A DNA stretch of 64,000 bases from Amycolatopsis albispora (GTDB taxonomy: Bacteria > Actinomycetota > Actinomycetes > Mycobacteriales > Pseudonocardiaceae). The translations under genes were made by a program, and so were the position numbers. Of this stretch, positions 54,779 to 63,481 are shown one piece after another. Below the pieces are notes generated by a model that did not search any database, had not been told where the DNA came from, and worked only from the letters and a program-made list of their open reading frames with translations. Location: positions 6,200,001 to 6,264,000 of the forward strand of contig NZ_CP015163.1 of assembly GCF_003312875.1 (NCBI RefSeq), written 5' to 3'. How positions within the stretch are numbered: position 1 is the stretch's first letter; each line of letters begins with the position of its first letter.

Positions 54779-55867
54779 ATGATCAGCGGCGATGGGCGGC
54801 CTGATCCGTACCAGGCGTTCCAGCGCGGGCGTCTCGCCGTCGACCAGCACATGTCGAAGGTGCTCCAGGCCGAGGACATGTGGGCAGAGGAAACCGCGAC
54901 GGACATCCTGCTGACGGAAGCATTTCCCGATGTCCGGTACTGGAAGTTCACCAAGCGGCAAGAGAGCGCCGTGGGCGCCGACTGGTTGTGGTGGTGGATC
55001 GACACGACCGGGACCAGCTTCGGACTGCTGACCCAGGCCAAGATCCTGAAGCGCCGCGGTACCGGCTGGCACGTCGACTTCGGCTACCGCCGCAGGAAGA
55101 CCGAGCCCGCGCAGATCGACAAGCTCCTCGTCTCATCCATGACGTTCAGCGTCCCGGCTGCTCACGTCCTGTACTGCGGTACGCCCGCATACCGTGCGGG
55201 CCTCGCCTGCGGACTGACGCATCACGATGGCGCCAACTGCCGCGACCGGGAGCGGGCCGGGGTGTCGATCGTGCCCAGCATCATCCCGCACTACCTGATG
55301 CCGCGGGTGCGTGACAACGTCGCGGTCGAGGCGTTTCACTGGTCGTTGCCACTTGAGGACGTCGCTGACCCCGGCCGCTCACAGCCACCGTTGCCTCCCC
55401 TAGCGGCTGTTCACCCGGACATCGCCGAGTTCATGCGCCGTCCGCAGCTCGGCGCCCGGCGGGTCGCCAAGACCATGCTGGAAGCCGTGCACTCCATCCG
55501 CATGGGACAGTTCTCAGCGGCGCTGTCGGAAGACGCAGACGACGGCGTTGAAGACGCAGTGTTCACTCACCTACCGAGTGATCGCGGCCACTTCGGCGTG
55601 CCCTACCTGGCGCACGTCCTCGGCGGGCTACGTCACCGACCTCCGGCCTATGTCCAAGACCTGCTCGCTGGCCGGACCCCGCCAACGTGGGTTACCGACG
55701 CTGTCGCCGGGATCGTGGTCATTCACGATCCCGAACCAGCGATCCAGCACCTCGCCACACCTGCAGGAGACGGCAGGATGCACCCACAACGGCACCTTGC
55801 GGTTGTCCATTCCGATGATCGCGAACAGTTGCCGCCTGCGGCCGTGGCCCGGTCGAACTCAGGATGA
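54779..55867 (+). CDS. DUF6615-like protein, restriction-nuclease-like fold
   Basis: 362 residues, ATG 54779 with SD GGAGAG; TTG 54767 is in frame. The N-terminal 90 residues hold EETATD (37-42), Glu62 in KRQES, GADWLWWW (66-73) and LLTQAK (84-88, Lys88). The E...E-x(5)-D...QAK order resembles a PD-(D/E)XK nuclease core and the DUF6615 family. A Cys-rich part (CGLTHHDGANCRD) follows. No signal peptide. Convergent, 17 bp from a helicase-nuclease gene. A defence or DNA-processing role is inferred. Confidence 0.65.
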   Translation: MISGDGRPDPYQAFQRGRLAVDQHMSKVLQAEDMWAEETATDILLTEAFPDVRYWKFTKRQESAVGADWLWWWIDTTGTSFGLLTQAKILKRRGTGWHVDFGYRRRKTEPAQIDKLLVSSMTFSVPAAHVLYCGTPAYRAGLACGLTHHDGANCRDRERAGVSIVPSIIPHYLMPRVRDNVAVEAFHWSLPLEDVADPGRSQPPLPPLAAVHPDIAEFMRRPQLGARRVAKTMLEAVHSIRMGQFSAALSEDADDGVEDAVFTHLPSDRGHFGVPYLAHVLGGLRHRPPAYVQDLLAGRTPPTWVTDAVAGIVVIHDPEPAIQHLATPAGDGRMHPQRHLAVVHSDDREQLPPAAVARSNSG

Positions 55868-55884
55868 CGGCGGTGAAGGCCGGG

Positions 55885-58515
55885 TCAGCGCGAGGGGAAC
55901 AAGCTCGCCACGTCGTCCACGGTGATGATCTTCCCGAGGGTTGGGGAGAGCAGTTTGCCCAGCCAGCCGTCAGGCGGCAGTGTGGCCTCGATCTTCGTGC
56001 GAGCCTCGCCGCGGGCTTCGGCGTTGCCGTCGCCGCAGAGCGCTGCGTACTGCTGAAGGCGGTCGGCCAGCAGGTTGTAGAGCCGGACGGCGGCGTCGTG
56101 ATTGATGAGGGTGATCCTGTCGCGGGCTGCCTCGGCGGCGTCGCTCTGGACGGTGGTGGCCGGGGTGAGCAAGCAGCCGTAGACCCGTGTCTTGGCTGCG
56201 CGCTTGGTCTCGACTTCGATCTGGCCGAGCAGCTGGTTGACGTCTCCGCGGGACACCGGGTGCGGTTCGCCGGTCTTGACCTCCCAAACGCGACGTTCGC
56301 CGCGCTTGACGGTTGACCAGGTCCACCGGCAGTCGGTGGCGCTTTGTTCGGTCTTGGGCGGTCGTTCTCCACTGGCTCCGACCAGACGTGCGAGCACCTT
56401 GAGGCCGTCGCATTGCTGATCGTGGCTGCCGGCGAGCAGGGTGCGCCCGTCGGAGAGTGCGCGGTCGAGCCGGCCTCCGGCTTCACGACGCCATTCATCC
56501 CACACGAGGAAGAGGCGGTCGGTGTCGTCAGCGGTGCGCTCGTGTCCCTTGAGGTCGGCGACCGTGCGGCCCAACCGGCGGAACCACGCGGTGCGAGGCC
56601 CGTTGGTGGTGGCGTCTTCGAGGGCGGTGCGCGCGGCGGCGAGGTCCTCGTTCCGTCCGCGGTCGAACAGTGCGTGGGCTTGGACGTAGCGCCAGAACGC
56701 GGCGTGCTCGGTCTCTCCGGCGGATGCGAGCAGGTCCGCGGCTTCGCGTGCTCGCTCAGCAGCGCGGCCGTGGTCGCCGATCCACAGGTCGGTGGCCGCC
56801 GACACCTCAGCGTCGGCGCTAGCGACCTCACCGCTGCCGCCGGTGCTACGTCCTGGGCGTGGCCGTCGCCGCGGCGTTGCCTGCTTGACGGGTTCGGTGG
56901 GGCCGGACGGTTGGGCCACCTGCCAGAACGCCCGGCAGGCGTCGGTCGTGGCGACCGAGCCCTGGTCGTAGAGTTCGAGCGCGGCGCGAACGATCGGCTG
57001 TGTGCCTTCGGGAATGGACGCGCGAACCGCTGGGTCGGCGAGGATCTGGGCGAACGTCGGGTCGAGTCCCAGGTACAGCGAGCGGTCGGTCGCGGTGCGA
57101 TTGGCCCGGCCGAGAGCCTGGGTGACTCGTTGTCCGACACGGTGCCGCATGAAGGTCGCGTCACCGAGGTAGGCGACCACGAACCGCTCGAACTCGCTGC
57201 TGGCCTGCGGGACCGTGGTGATGATCACCAGCTTGCAGATGTCGCCGGGGAAGTCGAGCCCGTCATAGCGGCCCGCAGTGATCAACTGCCCCTGGGGAGC
57301 GCGGCTCCAGCCGTCGACTGCGGTGTCGTCGCCGGCCCGGAGGCGGTAGACGGGATGGCCGAGCCCACCGAGGATCGCTTGCAGTGTGTCCGCTTCGCTG
57401 TGGCTGGCGCACAGCCAGGCCGCCTTCCCACCGGCTGCCTGGACTTGTTCGAGTGCCCAGCTGAGCACGCCGAGGTCGAGTGCCTGCTCGGACGAGGGGT
57501 TCAACGCGAACATGCGCTCGCCGGTGCTGCCGGAAAGCAGCGGCTGCTCGGTCTCCAGCCGGGTGACCCGGCCGCCGCCGATGCGGCGTTGCAGGTCGTC
57601 CATCGAACCGAGGGTCGCCGAGAGATAGATCCGCTGCTTGGCCTGGCTGTACCCCGCGTTCAGCGCCGTCGGCGGGTGGTAGGGGCGGATCTCGATTCCG
57701 GACGGCCCGACAAGCACGCCGCAGTGGGTGAGGTGCTCACGGACCTTCGGCCACACCCACTTGATCTCGTCCCGGAGCTTCTTGACCTCTGCCTTGATCT
57801 CGTCCGACTCGTCCTTGAGCGCGAGGTCGGCGACCAGCGGCGACGCCTCGATCGCGTCCCGCGACGCTGTGGCGATCGCCGCCCAGTCGCTGAACGACAG
57901 CAGCTCGGGCGGGGTGCCCGGCCGAGCGGTGCCATCGCGCATCGCCTGCAGTCCGGCGTATGCGTCGGTGTGCGCGACGACAAGATCACAGATCGTTCGA
58001 TACAGGACGCGAGCAGGGCCAGGCTTGTCGGGGATGCGCAGGGTCTGTAGCCCGCTGAGCGGCTGTTCCGCTAGATGGGCGTCGTCGAAGATGACCAGGT
58101 CGGCGGGTTTCGGAACGGGCCTGCTGTTGAAGTAGACCCAATAGTTCATCACGCCCACCGCCTGGGCCTGGTGGTAGTCGTCGAGCTTGGCGCCGCCGTA
58201 GTCCTTCGCGGCGAACCGGACGACCTCCAGGCCCAACTTGGTGGCTTCGTCCTCAACCCGCTCTGCCAGCTGGCGGGTGCCGGTCAGGTAAGCAACCGAC
58301 ATTCCCTGGTCGAGGGCGTAGTCGGCGATCAACAGCGCCAACAGGGTCTTCCCCTCACCGGTCGGCATTTCGATCGCCACGTCCGGTGTCGTGAGGTGGT
58401 GAGCCGCGTAGGCGGCCAGTACCTGCCTCTGACCAGGCCGAAGCTCCTTGAACGTGGTCGACTGGAATCCGGCAAGCCGTTCGTCGAAGTCGGGTACTGC
58501 CGCCGGTTCCGCCAC
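55885..58515 (-). CDS. SF2 DEAD/DEAH-type helicase with C-terminal nuclease-like domain
   Basis: 876 residues, in the XPD/DinG-like style. Walker A PTGEGKT (51-57), DDAH box (144-147), a long insert, LSATLG (motif III-like), TAGRYDGLDFPGD (motif V region) and GQRVTQALGRANR (motif VI) are seen. A basic hinge leads to a C-terminal half with helical repeats and then RRVWEVKTGEPHPVSRGDVNQLLGQIE (from about 740), an E-x-K motif typical of a PD-(D/E)XK nuclease. No Fe-S cysteine set is obvious. A DNA-remodelling plus cleavage function is likely; an anti-phage role is inferred from the island. Confidence 0.8.
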   Translation of the reverse strand: MAEPAAVPDFDERLAGFQSTTFKELRPGQRQVLAAYAAHHLTTPDVAIEMPTGEGKTLLALLIADYALDQGMSVAYLTGTRQLAERVEDEATKLGLEVVRFAAKDYGGAKLDDYHQAQAVGVMNYWVYFNSRPVPKPADLVIFDDAHLAEQPLSGLQTLRIPDKPGPARVLYRTICDLVVAHTDAYAGLQAMRDGTARPGTPPELLSFSDWAAIATASRDAIEASPLVADLALKDESDEIKAEVKKLRDEIKWVWPKVREHLTHCGVLVGPSGIEIRPYHPPTALNAGYSQAKQRIYLSATLGSMDDLQRRIGGGRVTRLETEQPLLSGSTGERMFALNPSSEQALDLGVLSWALEQVQAAGGKAAWLCASHSEADTLQAILGGLGHPVYRLRAGDDTAVDGWSRAPQGQLITAGRYDGLDFPGDICKLVIITTVPQASSEFERFVVAYLGDATFMRHRVGQRVTQALGRANRTATDRSLYLGLDPTFAQILADPAVRASIPEGTQPIVRAALELYDQGSVATTDACRAFWQVAQPSGPTEPVKQATPRRRPRPGRSTGGSGEVASADAEVSAATDLWIGDHGRAAERAREAADLLASAGETEHAAFWRYVQAHALFDRGRNEDLAAARTALEDATTNGPRTAWFRRLGRTVADLKGHERTADDTDRLFLVWDEWRREAGGRLDRALSDGRTLLAGSHDQQCDGLKVLARLVGASGERPPKTEQSATDCRWTWSTVKRGERRVWEVKTGEPHPVSRGDVNQLLGQIEVETKRAAKTRVYGCLLTPATTVQSDAAEAARDRITLINHDAAVRLYNLLADRLQQYAALCGDGNAEARGEARTKIEATLPPDGWLGKLLSPTLGKIITVDDVASLFPSR

Positions 58516-58575
58516 CGCTCACTCCTCCATCCGTAGGGCATGAACTCTACGGCGCGGGGCGCATGCTCGATCGAG

Positions 58576-58893
58576 CTATTTCGGTTCTCGCAGCACCGAG
58601 AACGGCAGCAACTGGTCGACCAGGTGCAGCTTCTCTCGGCGGCCATCGGCGTAGCTGATCTCGTAGTTGACCACTCCGAGCCAGTTGCCATCGACGCTGG
58701 GAAAGCGTCCGTGGAGCCGGCCTTGCACCTTGCCCGTCAGATCCAGGCCAGTCACGATGACGTGTCGAGGGGCATCGGGCGGGCGAGGGAACAGGTCGTC
58801 CAGCAGGACCCAGACGCTGGTGAGCACGGGCCTTCGGCCGTGAACGTCGTCGCCTTCCCAGGTGGTGAACGGGCTATTGATCACGTTGGCCAC
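58576..58893 (-). CDS. Hypothetical island protein
   Basis: 105 residues from GTG 58893, overlapping the upstream gene by 20 bp. FTTWEGDDVHGRRP and HGRFPSVDGNWLGVVNYEISYADGRREKLHLVDQLLP suggest a small beta-rich domain. Not recognised; no signal or membrane helix. Translationally coupled to the gene at 58874-59206 and possibly to the helicase. Confidence 0.6.
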   Translation of the reverse strand: MANVINSPFTTWEGDDVHGRRPVLTSVWVLLDDLFPRPPDAPRHVIVTGLDLTGKVQGRLHGRFPSVDGNWLGVVNYEISYADGRREKLHLVDQLLPFSVLREPK

Positions 58894-59206
58894 CCGCCAA
58901 CGACGGTGTTGTCCTCGCTCGACGGAGGACGAGGTCGCGATAGGTCTCCTCGTCCAGTTCAGCGCGGTCGGGAGTCGGGCCATTGGTAGTCAGCCGCCAG
59001 CAATGATCAGCACCCTCGGCAGCGCAAGCCGGACAGCTGATATGGACCTCGCCATCGTGCACAACCGCCCGATACTCGGATGGAGGGAGCGTGTGCAAGC
59101 CGAGCTTGCACCTGGCCGGCAGGAGCGCCACGGGCCTGCCGGAGCTGTCGCGCCCGTATGCCAGCCTGCCGTCCGGTTGAGCAGTTCGGAGTAGCCGCGG
59201 GTCCAT
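58874..59206 (-). CDS. Hypothetical protein with CPAC motif, likely SOS-regulated
   Basis: 110 residues from ATG 59206; an ATG at 59233 is in frame but lies inside the LexA-type box. GRLAYGRDSSGRPVALLPARCKLG and HISCPACAAEG show three Cys residues, a possible metal site. Not recognised. A near-perfect SOS box 22-37 nt upstream of ATG 59206 predicts LexA control of this gene and its 105-residue partner. Confidence 0.6.
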   Translation of the reverse strand: MDPRLLRTAQPDGRLAYGRDSSGRPVALLPARCKLGLHTLPPSEYRAVVHDGEVHISCPACAAEGADHCWRLTTNGPTPDRAELDEETYRDLVLRRARTTPSLAGGQRDQ

Positions 59207-59227
59207 GACCAGCAACGTACCATCTCT

Positions 59228-59243
59228 TCGCACATACGTTCGA
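59228..59243. promoter_or_regulatory. LexA-type SOS box
   Basis: TCGCACATACGTTCGA matches the mycobacterial/Bacillus-type LexA box TCGAAC-N4-GTTCGA at 11 of 12 specified positions. It is in the promoter region between divergent genes at 59206 (minus) and 59376 (plus). Confidence 0.65.
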
Positions 59244-59375
59244 GTGTGTCGGACGGTGTCCGGTTGAGGTCTAGGAGCGTCCTCGGCGGTTGCGTCGGAG
59301 GCGAGGAGTGCGGTGACGTCCGGTGACTCTCGCGGCGCTCGGAACGAATCCCGCGGAGACTGTCGTGATGTAGGT

Positions 59376-60644
59376 ATGACCCAGATCGACGAGCGGACCG
59401 GTCAGCGCACGGAGCAGCGAACGGCGGAGGATGAGGTGAGCGAGGATCGCGAGCCGACTGCGGCCGAGGTGCTGGCGTGGCGGCGCGATGACGTGTTCCT
59501 CCCCGAGGCCGAGGCCACTCCGGAGGAGTTCCCATCCCTGCGGAACATCTCAGCCGGATTCATCTTCGGCGGCGTCGTCCGCCCGCGCGAACCGGCTCCG
59601 CCGGAGTACGCGACGCTCCCGATGTCCCACACCTCGGACCGGGACTTCGTCGCACTCGCGCAGTGGAACATGCTGTGGGAAGCGGCCCAGTTCCGGCGGC
59701 GCTTCTTCGACTTGGACGACCTGCCGAAGCCGATGGCGAAGATCGCCGATCTCGGCGACGTCAATGTCACATTCGTGCCCCGGACGCGGGCGCGGTACTT
59801 CGAGTACGCGCCGCTGTTCCACCTGCTGCCCAAGCGCATCCTGGACATGTTCGGACTCCCGCTGTTGCGTGGCGGCCAGTGGCCGTTCATGGCCGACTGG
59901 GCCGGCATCGACGACTTCCTGCCGACCGATTTCGAAGCCCGGCTCGCCCGCGCCTGGGCGTGGACGGTCTGGCCGCACCTGATGTCGGGGTCGAAGATGA
60001 AGGCGTTCTCAGCCGACGACCCGATCCGGCTGCTGGCCCACAACCTCGACTTCTGGGTGCCCGCGGTCACCGCCACGATCCAAGACCGGCTGCGGGACTT
60101 CCCCGAGGTCGACAAGGGCAAGACGCCCGGCCCGGTCCTCCTGGAGGACGGCAGCGTGCTCGCCGGGGCCATCGCCGGCAACCCGCGGATGGGCGGGCCC
60201 GTGTGGTTCGGCGAGGACGACGCCCACGACGCCGTGGTCGAGACCGTGGAAGCCGCCGACCGGACCGGCCAGCTCCGCGGCATCCTGGACGCCGTCCGCT
60301 CCCACCGCATCGAGGACGACTTCTCCAGCCACTGGTCGTACGCACGCGAAGACTTCGAACGCAAGCTGCACGGCAAACGACGCAAGGTCACGGTGAAGTT
60401 CGTCGAGTTGACCGACACCATCCCGGTCCAAGGGCCGGAGAGCGAGGTGCTGGACAACCTGGTCACCAACGACTTCCTCACACTGCTGGACGCCCGGAAC
60501 CGGCAGATCGTCGTGCTGCTCAACAGCGGCGTGACCAGGAAGACCGAGATCGCGGACGTGCTCGGGTACGCCAACCACAGCGCCGTCTCGAAGCGCCTAG
60601 CGCAGATCCGCCGGGCCGCCGAGGCGCACTTCGACGAGAACTGA
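59376..60644 (+). CDS. Hypothetical protein with C-terminal sigma-like HTH
   Basis: 422 residues from ATG 59376; weak SD. The first about 340 residues are unrecognised, rich in Trp and acidic residues (FIFGGVVRPREPAPPEYATLP, WAWTVWPHLMSGSKMKAF, GNPRMGGPVWFGEDDAHDAV). The C-terminal about 60 residues (LLDARNRQIVVLLNSGVTRKTEIADVLGYANHSAVSKRLAQIRR) are an HTH like sigma region 4 / LuxR. A DNA-binding regulator or an island protein is likely. It shares the SOS-box promoter region with the CPAC gene. Confidence 0.65.
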   Translation: MTQIDERTGQRTEQRTAEDEVSEDREPTAAEVLAWRRDDVFLPEAEATPEEFPSLRNISAGFIFGGVVRPREPAPPEYATLPMSHTSDRDFVALAQWNMLWEAAQFRRRFFDLDDLPKPMAKIADLGDVNVTFVPRTRARYFEYAPLFHLLPKRILDMFGLPLLRGGQWPFMADWAGIDDFLPTDFEARLARAWAWTVWPHLMSGSKMKAFSADDPIRLLAHNLDFWVPAVTATIQDRLRDFPEVDKGKTPGPVLLEDGSVLAGAIAGNPRMGGPVWFGEDDAHDAVVETVEAADRTGQLRGILDAVRSHRIEDDFSSHWSYAREDFERKLHGKRRKVTVKFVELTDTIPVQGPESEVLDNLVTNDFLTLLDARNRQIVVLLNSGVTRKTEIADVLGYANHSAVSKRLAQIRRAAEAHFDEN

Positions 60645-60662
60645 GCCAGCCGGTCGTAGTAA

Positions 60663-61430
60663 CTATCCGTCTGCGCCGTGTGGTCGGTTCGGCTCCGGGT
60701 GGTCGGAGAGTTGGTCGGCAACCAGTGCGATGAGCTCTTCCAGGGACTGAGGCCCGGTCGTTCCAAACGTAGCCCCGGCAATGACCGGTTCGTCAGGGCG
60801 TTCGGTGGGGGCGAACAGGGACGGCAGCGGCGGCCACCTCAGCGTGGCTAGCAGCATGGCGATGTCTGGAGCGCTGGTTAATCCGGGCTCGATGTCTTCG
60901 CACCGCCGCAGAACCGCATTCAGCTCCGCGATGACTGGCCCCAGAGCCATTCGATCATGGCCTGCGAGCACCTCGCCAGTGTCAGGGTCGATGGCGCGGA
61001 ACGGGGCTGGCTGCCGCACGAACTCCGCATCCGCCAGGTCTGTCCACGACTGTGGGATGCGCTGGTCGCGGACAAGGTCGTCGATGCGTTCGTCGAAGTG
61101 ATCGGCGGAGTCCCGGACCTTCCTGTCCCGGAGGGCCGAGGTGTCGCTGATCATCAGCTCTGTCCGCAGTCGGTCGGCGCGGAAGCGACGCCAACGGGAC
61201 TTGGGATCCGCTCCATCGGCCCTGACGGGCCACAACAGCTTGCTGATGATGGCGGACGCGGTGAGGAACGACTGGACCGCAGGCCACGCCTCGGAACGCC
61301 GCTGCGGATCCCGGCTGAGAATGAGAGCCTGTTGCACCGCGGCCAAGGCGTAACTCGCCTGCCGCACGATCTCGGCGACGTAGAACCGCCGGGCTCCCGA
61401 TGCCCAGCGCAGCTCCCAGTCGTCGCTCAC
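60663..61430 (-). CDS. Hypothetical protein
   Basis: 255 residues from GTG 61430; a TTG at 61451 is in frame. Mostly helical with ARRFYVAEIVRQASYALAAVQQALILSRDP at the start. A basic middle region (KSRWRRFRADRLRTELM) and an acidic C-terminus follow. No membrane helix or known motif. 17 bp downstream of the next gene on the same strand, so likely cotranscribed. Ends 18 bp from the convergent HTH protein gene. Confidence 0.65.
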   Translation of the reverse strand: MSDDWELRWASGARRFYVAEIVRQASYALAAVQQALILSRDPQRRSEAWPAVQSFLTASAIISKLLWPVRADGADPKSRWRRFRADRLRTELMISDTSALRDRKVRDSADHFDERIDDLVRDQRIPQSWTDLADAEFVRQPAPFRAIDPDTGEVLAGHDRMALGPVIAELNAVLRRCEDIEPGLTSAPDIAMLLATLRWPPLPSLFAPTERPDEPVIAGATFGTTGPQSLEELIALVADQLSDHPEPNRPHGADG

Positions 61431-61447
61431 TCGATCATTGTGTCCCG

Positions 61448-62320
61448 TCAACGACGTAGGCGTTGGCCATCCAGGCCAGGCAGGAGCCGACCGTCATGTT
61501 CCCCGCCGCTCCCTCGACGTAGGTCCCGGTAGCGGGTGACGGCGTGTGCGCCCGGAGTCCGTACCCACAGTGGAGCGCCGATGAGGATGCGTTCGACGTC
61601 TGGGCTGATGCCGCCGTCGCGGTCAAAGGTCCACCGGTCTTTGTCGAGCACGACGTCGCTGTAGATCTGCGCGAACCACTCGGATTCAGTCGCGTGGCCG
61701 AGCGTGAAGCCCCGCGTCCAGGGCTTGTCCTCGTGTTCGTCCCAGGTTCCGGTCACGCCCTGCTCGGTCGCGATCTTCAGGGCTTCGACCGCGATGGACT
61801 CTGGGTCGTCCCACTGTGAATTGTTGATCGTGCCGCGGCTCCGGATGTACAGAGCAATCGCCCGAGCTGCGGAGGACGACCATCCTTCCGGTGGCTTGTC
61901 GGAGCCGCCGACGTAGTCGGCGGTGTTCTCAAGGCTGCCGAACAGGCACACATCGACGCGGACGCCAGTGCTGCTGCGAGTGCTGACGTACATCACGACG
62001 CCTTGTCGCTTCTCAATACCGCCCGTGAACTGGGCGAACTCGACACGGCCGACGCCCTTGGCGAACACCGCCGGCGGCGGGGTGACGAAGTCCTCGACTG
62101 CGAGGTCTCCGATCGCCGTTTCGATTCGACGTGCGACCTCAGCACGGTCGAGCGTGCGCGCCTCCTGCGCAAATTCGAGCCCACCGATCAAGGGAATCGA
62201 CGCCGTCTTGGCCTTCCAACTCACGCGCCGTTCGAGGGCGATGCCGTTTGCCGACGCGATGTCCCGGATACGGCGATCCGACCAGTAGGCGTAACTCCGG
62301 ATCACACCGAGCTCGCCCAT
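61448..62320 (-). CDS. Hypothetical protein, weak DUF7019 resemblance
   Basis: 290 residues from ATG 62320 with SD GGAGGG. The N-terminus RSYAYWSDRRIRDIASANGI and later VCLFGSLENTADYVGGSDKPPEGWSSSAARAI faintly recall DUF7019 proteins, in which a short N-terminal strand is followed by SD-x-x-x-D. The assignment is weak. It has a Trp-rich middle (WFAQIYSD). No signal or membrane helix. First gene of a two-gene unit with 60663-61430. Confidence 0.6.
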   Translation of the reverse strand: MGELGVIRSYAYWSDRRIRDIASANGIALERRVSWKAKTASIPLIGGLEFAQEARTLDRAEVARRIETAIGDLAVEDFVTPPPAVFAKGVGRVEFAQFTGGIEKRQGVVMYVSTRSSTGVRVDVCLFGSLENTADYVGGSDKPPEGWSSSAARAIALYIRSRGTINNSQWDDPESIAVEALKIATEQGVTGTWDEHEDKPWTRGFTLGHATESEWFAQIYSDVVLDKDRWTFDRDGGISPDVERILIGAPLWVRTPGAHAVTRYRDLRRGSGGEHDGRLLPGLDGQRLRR

Positions 62321-62641
62321 GAGCAGGCCCTCCAAGCGCCGTTCGTCGAAGCGGTCCCGTCAGGGCCAGCACGTTCGAAGCCTACCTATCCGCCCTCCCA
62401 CTCAACCGGGTGAACCATGCCGCCGCTGCTGTCGAGCTCACGTGTGGTGTCGCCTCATTGGCGCCTCACCAGCGCCTCGCCGCCGCTCTGGTTCAGATCT
62501 TGATACAGCCGTCTAATCGCCCACACGAATCGACCCAGCCGGTTCGACTGGTGCTGGTGCGCCGCAGGTCACGGCAGGTGGGTCGACCAGACGCACGGTG
62601 AGTCGGCTCGTGATGGCGAGACGGGGTGGGAGAACGTCACG
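62321..62641. other. 321-bp divergent intergenic region
   Basis: No gene was found. It must hold promoters for the 62320 gene (minus) and the methyltransferase (plus). A possible -10 TCTAAT lies at about 62512-62517, and a GGTCGACC palindrome near 62581. Nothing else stands out. Confidence 0.5.
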
Positions 62642-63481
62642 GTGATGGCGACGCATGAGAGCGCGTCAGGTCTTGAACAACAGGTAGACCCCGACGCGCC
62701 GTCGCTGTTCCGGATCTACGACTACCTGCTCGGTGGTGGGCACAACTTCGCGTCCGACCGCGCCGTGGCCGACAAGATCACCACGCTGGTGCCTGGGTAT
62801 GACGTATTCGTCCGCGAGAGCCGCGCCTTCGTCCGCCGCGCAGTCCTTCACATGCTCACGGCCGGAATCGAGCAGTTCCTCGACCTGGGTGCGGGCATGT
62901 TCAGCGCCCACCCCGTGCACCATCTCGCCCAGGCTGAACGTCCTGACGTCCGCGTCGTCTACGTCGATCGCGACCCCATAGCCATCGCCGGTCTCGGTCT
63001 GATCGTCCATGCGGACGATCCGAGCACCGGGGTGATCGAGGCCGACCTGCGGCACGTTGACGAGGTGCTCGACCATGCCGTGACCACTCGGCTGCTCGAT
63101 CTGACTCGCCCGGTGGGCGTGGTGGCCGGGTCGGTGTTGCATTGCCTGCCCGACGCCGAGGATCCGGCCGCCGCATTGGCCAGGTACCACGAGCGGCTGG
63201 CACCCGGCTCGCTGTTGGCCGCCTCACACGCCGACGGCATCGTCCTCGGGCTGGAATCGGCCGGTGCGATCGAGGACTGTCTCGCCAGGGCCGGGATCAC
63301 GCTCGTCCACCGAAGCCGGCGGCAGTTCGCCGACCTGCTGGGACCGTGGCAACCACACCCGGACGGCGTGGCGCCGATCGGCTTGTGGCGACCGGACGGG
63401 CTCACCCTGCCCGTACGCGAGTGCCTGTGGGGCAACGCCGTGCTCGCCGACCGCCGTCCCGAGCCCGCGGAGCGCGCATGA
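62642..63481 (+). CDS. SAM-dependent methyltransferase-like protein, DUF574 (Methyltransf_19)
   Basis: 279 residues from GTG 62642 (ATG 62645 equally good), SD GGGAG. DAPSLFRIYDYLLGGGHNFASDRAVAD is the DUF574 hallmark. FLDLGAG near 80 is the SAM-binding motif I, with VVYVDRDPIA and GVVAGSVLHCLPD following. It is abundant in actinomycetes near regulators and STAND proteins; its substrate is unknown. The stop overlaps the next gene by 4 bp (ATGA), so the two work together. Confidence 0.88.
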   Translation: MMATHESASGLEQQVDPDAPSLFRIYDYLLGGGHNFASDRAVADKITTLVPGYDVFVRESRAFVRRAVLHMLTAGIEQFLDLGAGMFSAHPVHHLAQAERPDVRVVYVDRDPIAIAGLGLIVHADDPSTGVIEADLRHVDEVLDHAVTTRLLDLTRPVGVVAGSVLHCLPDAEDPAAALARYHERLAPGSLLAASHADGIVLGLESAGAIEDCLARAGITLVHRSRRQFADLLGPWQPHPDGVAPIGLWRPDGLTLPVRECLWGNAVLADRRPEPAERA

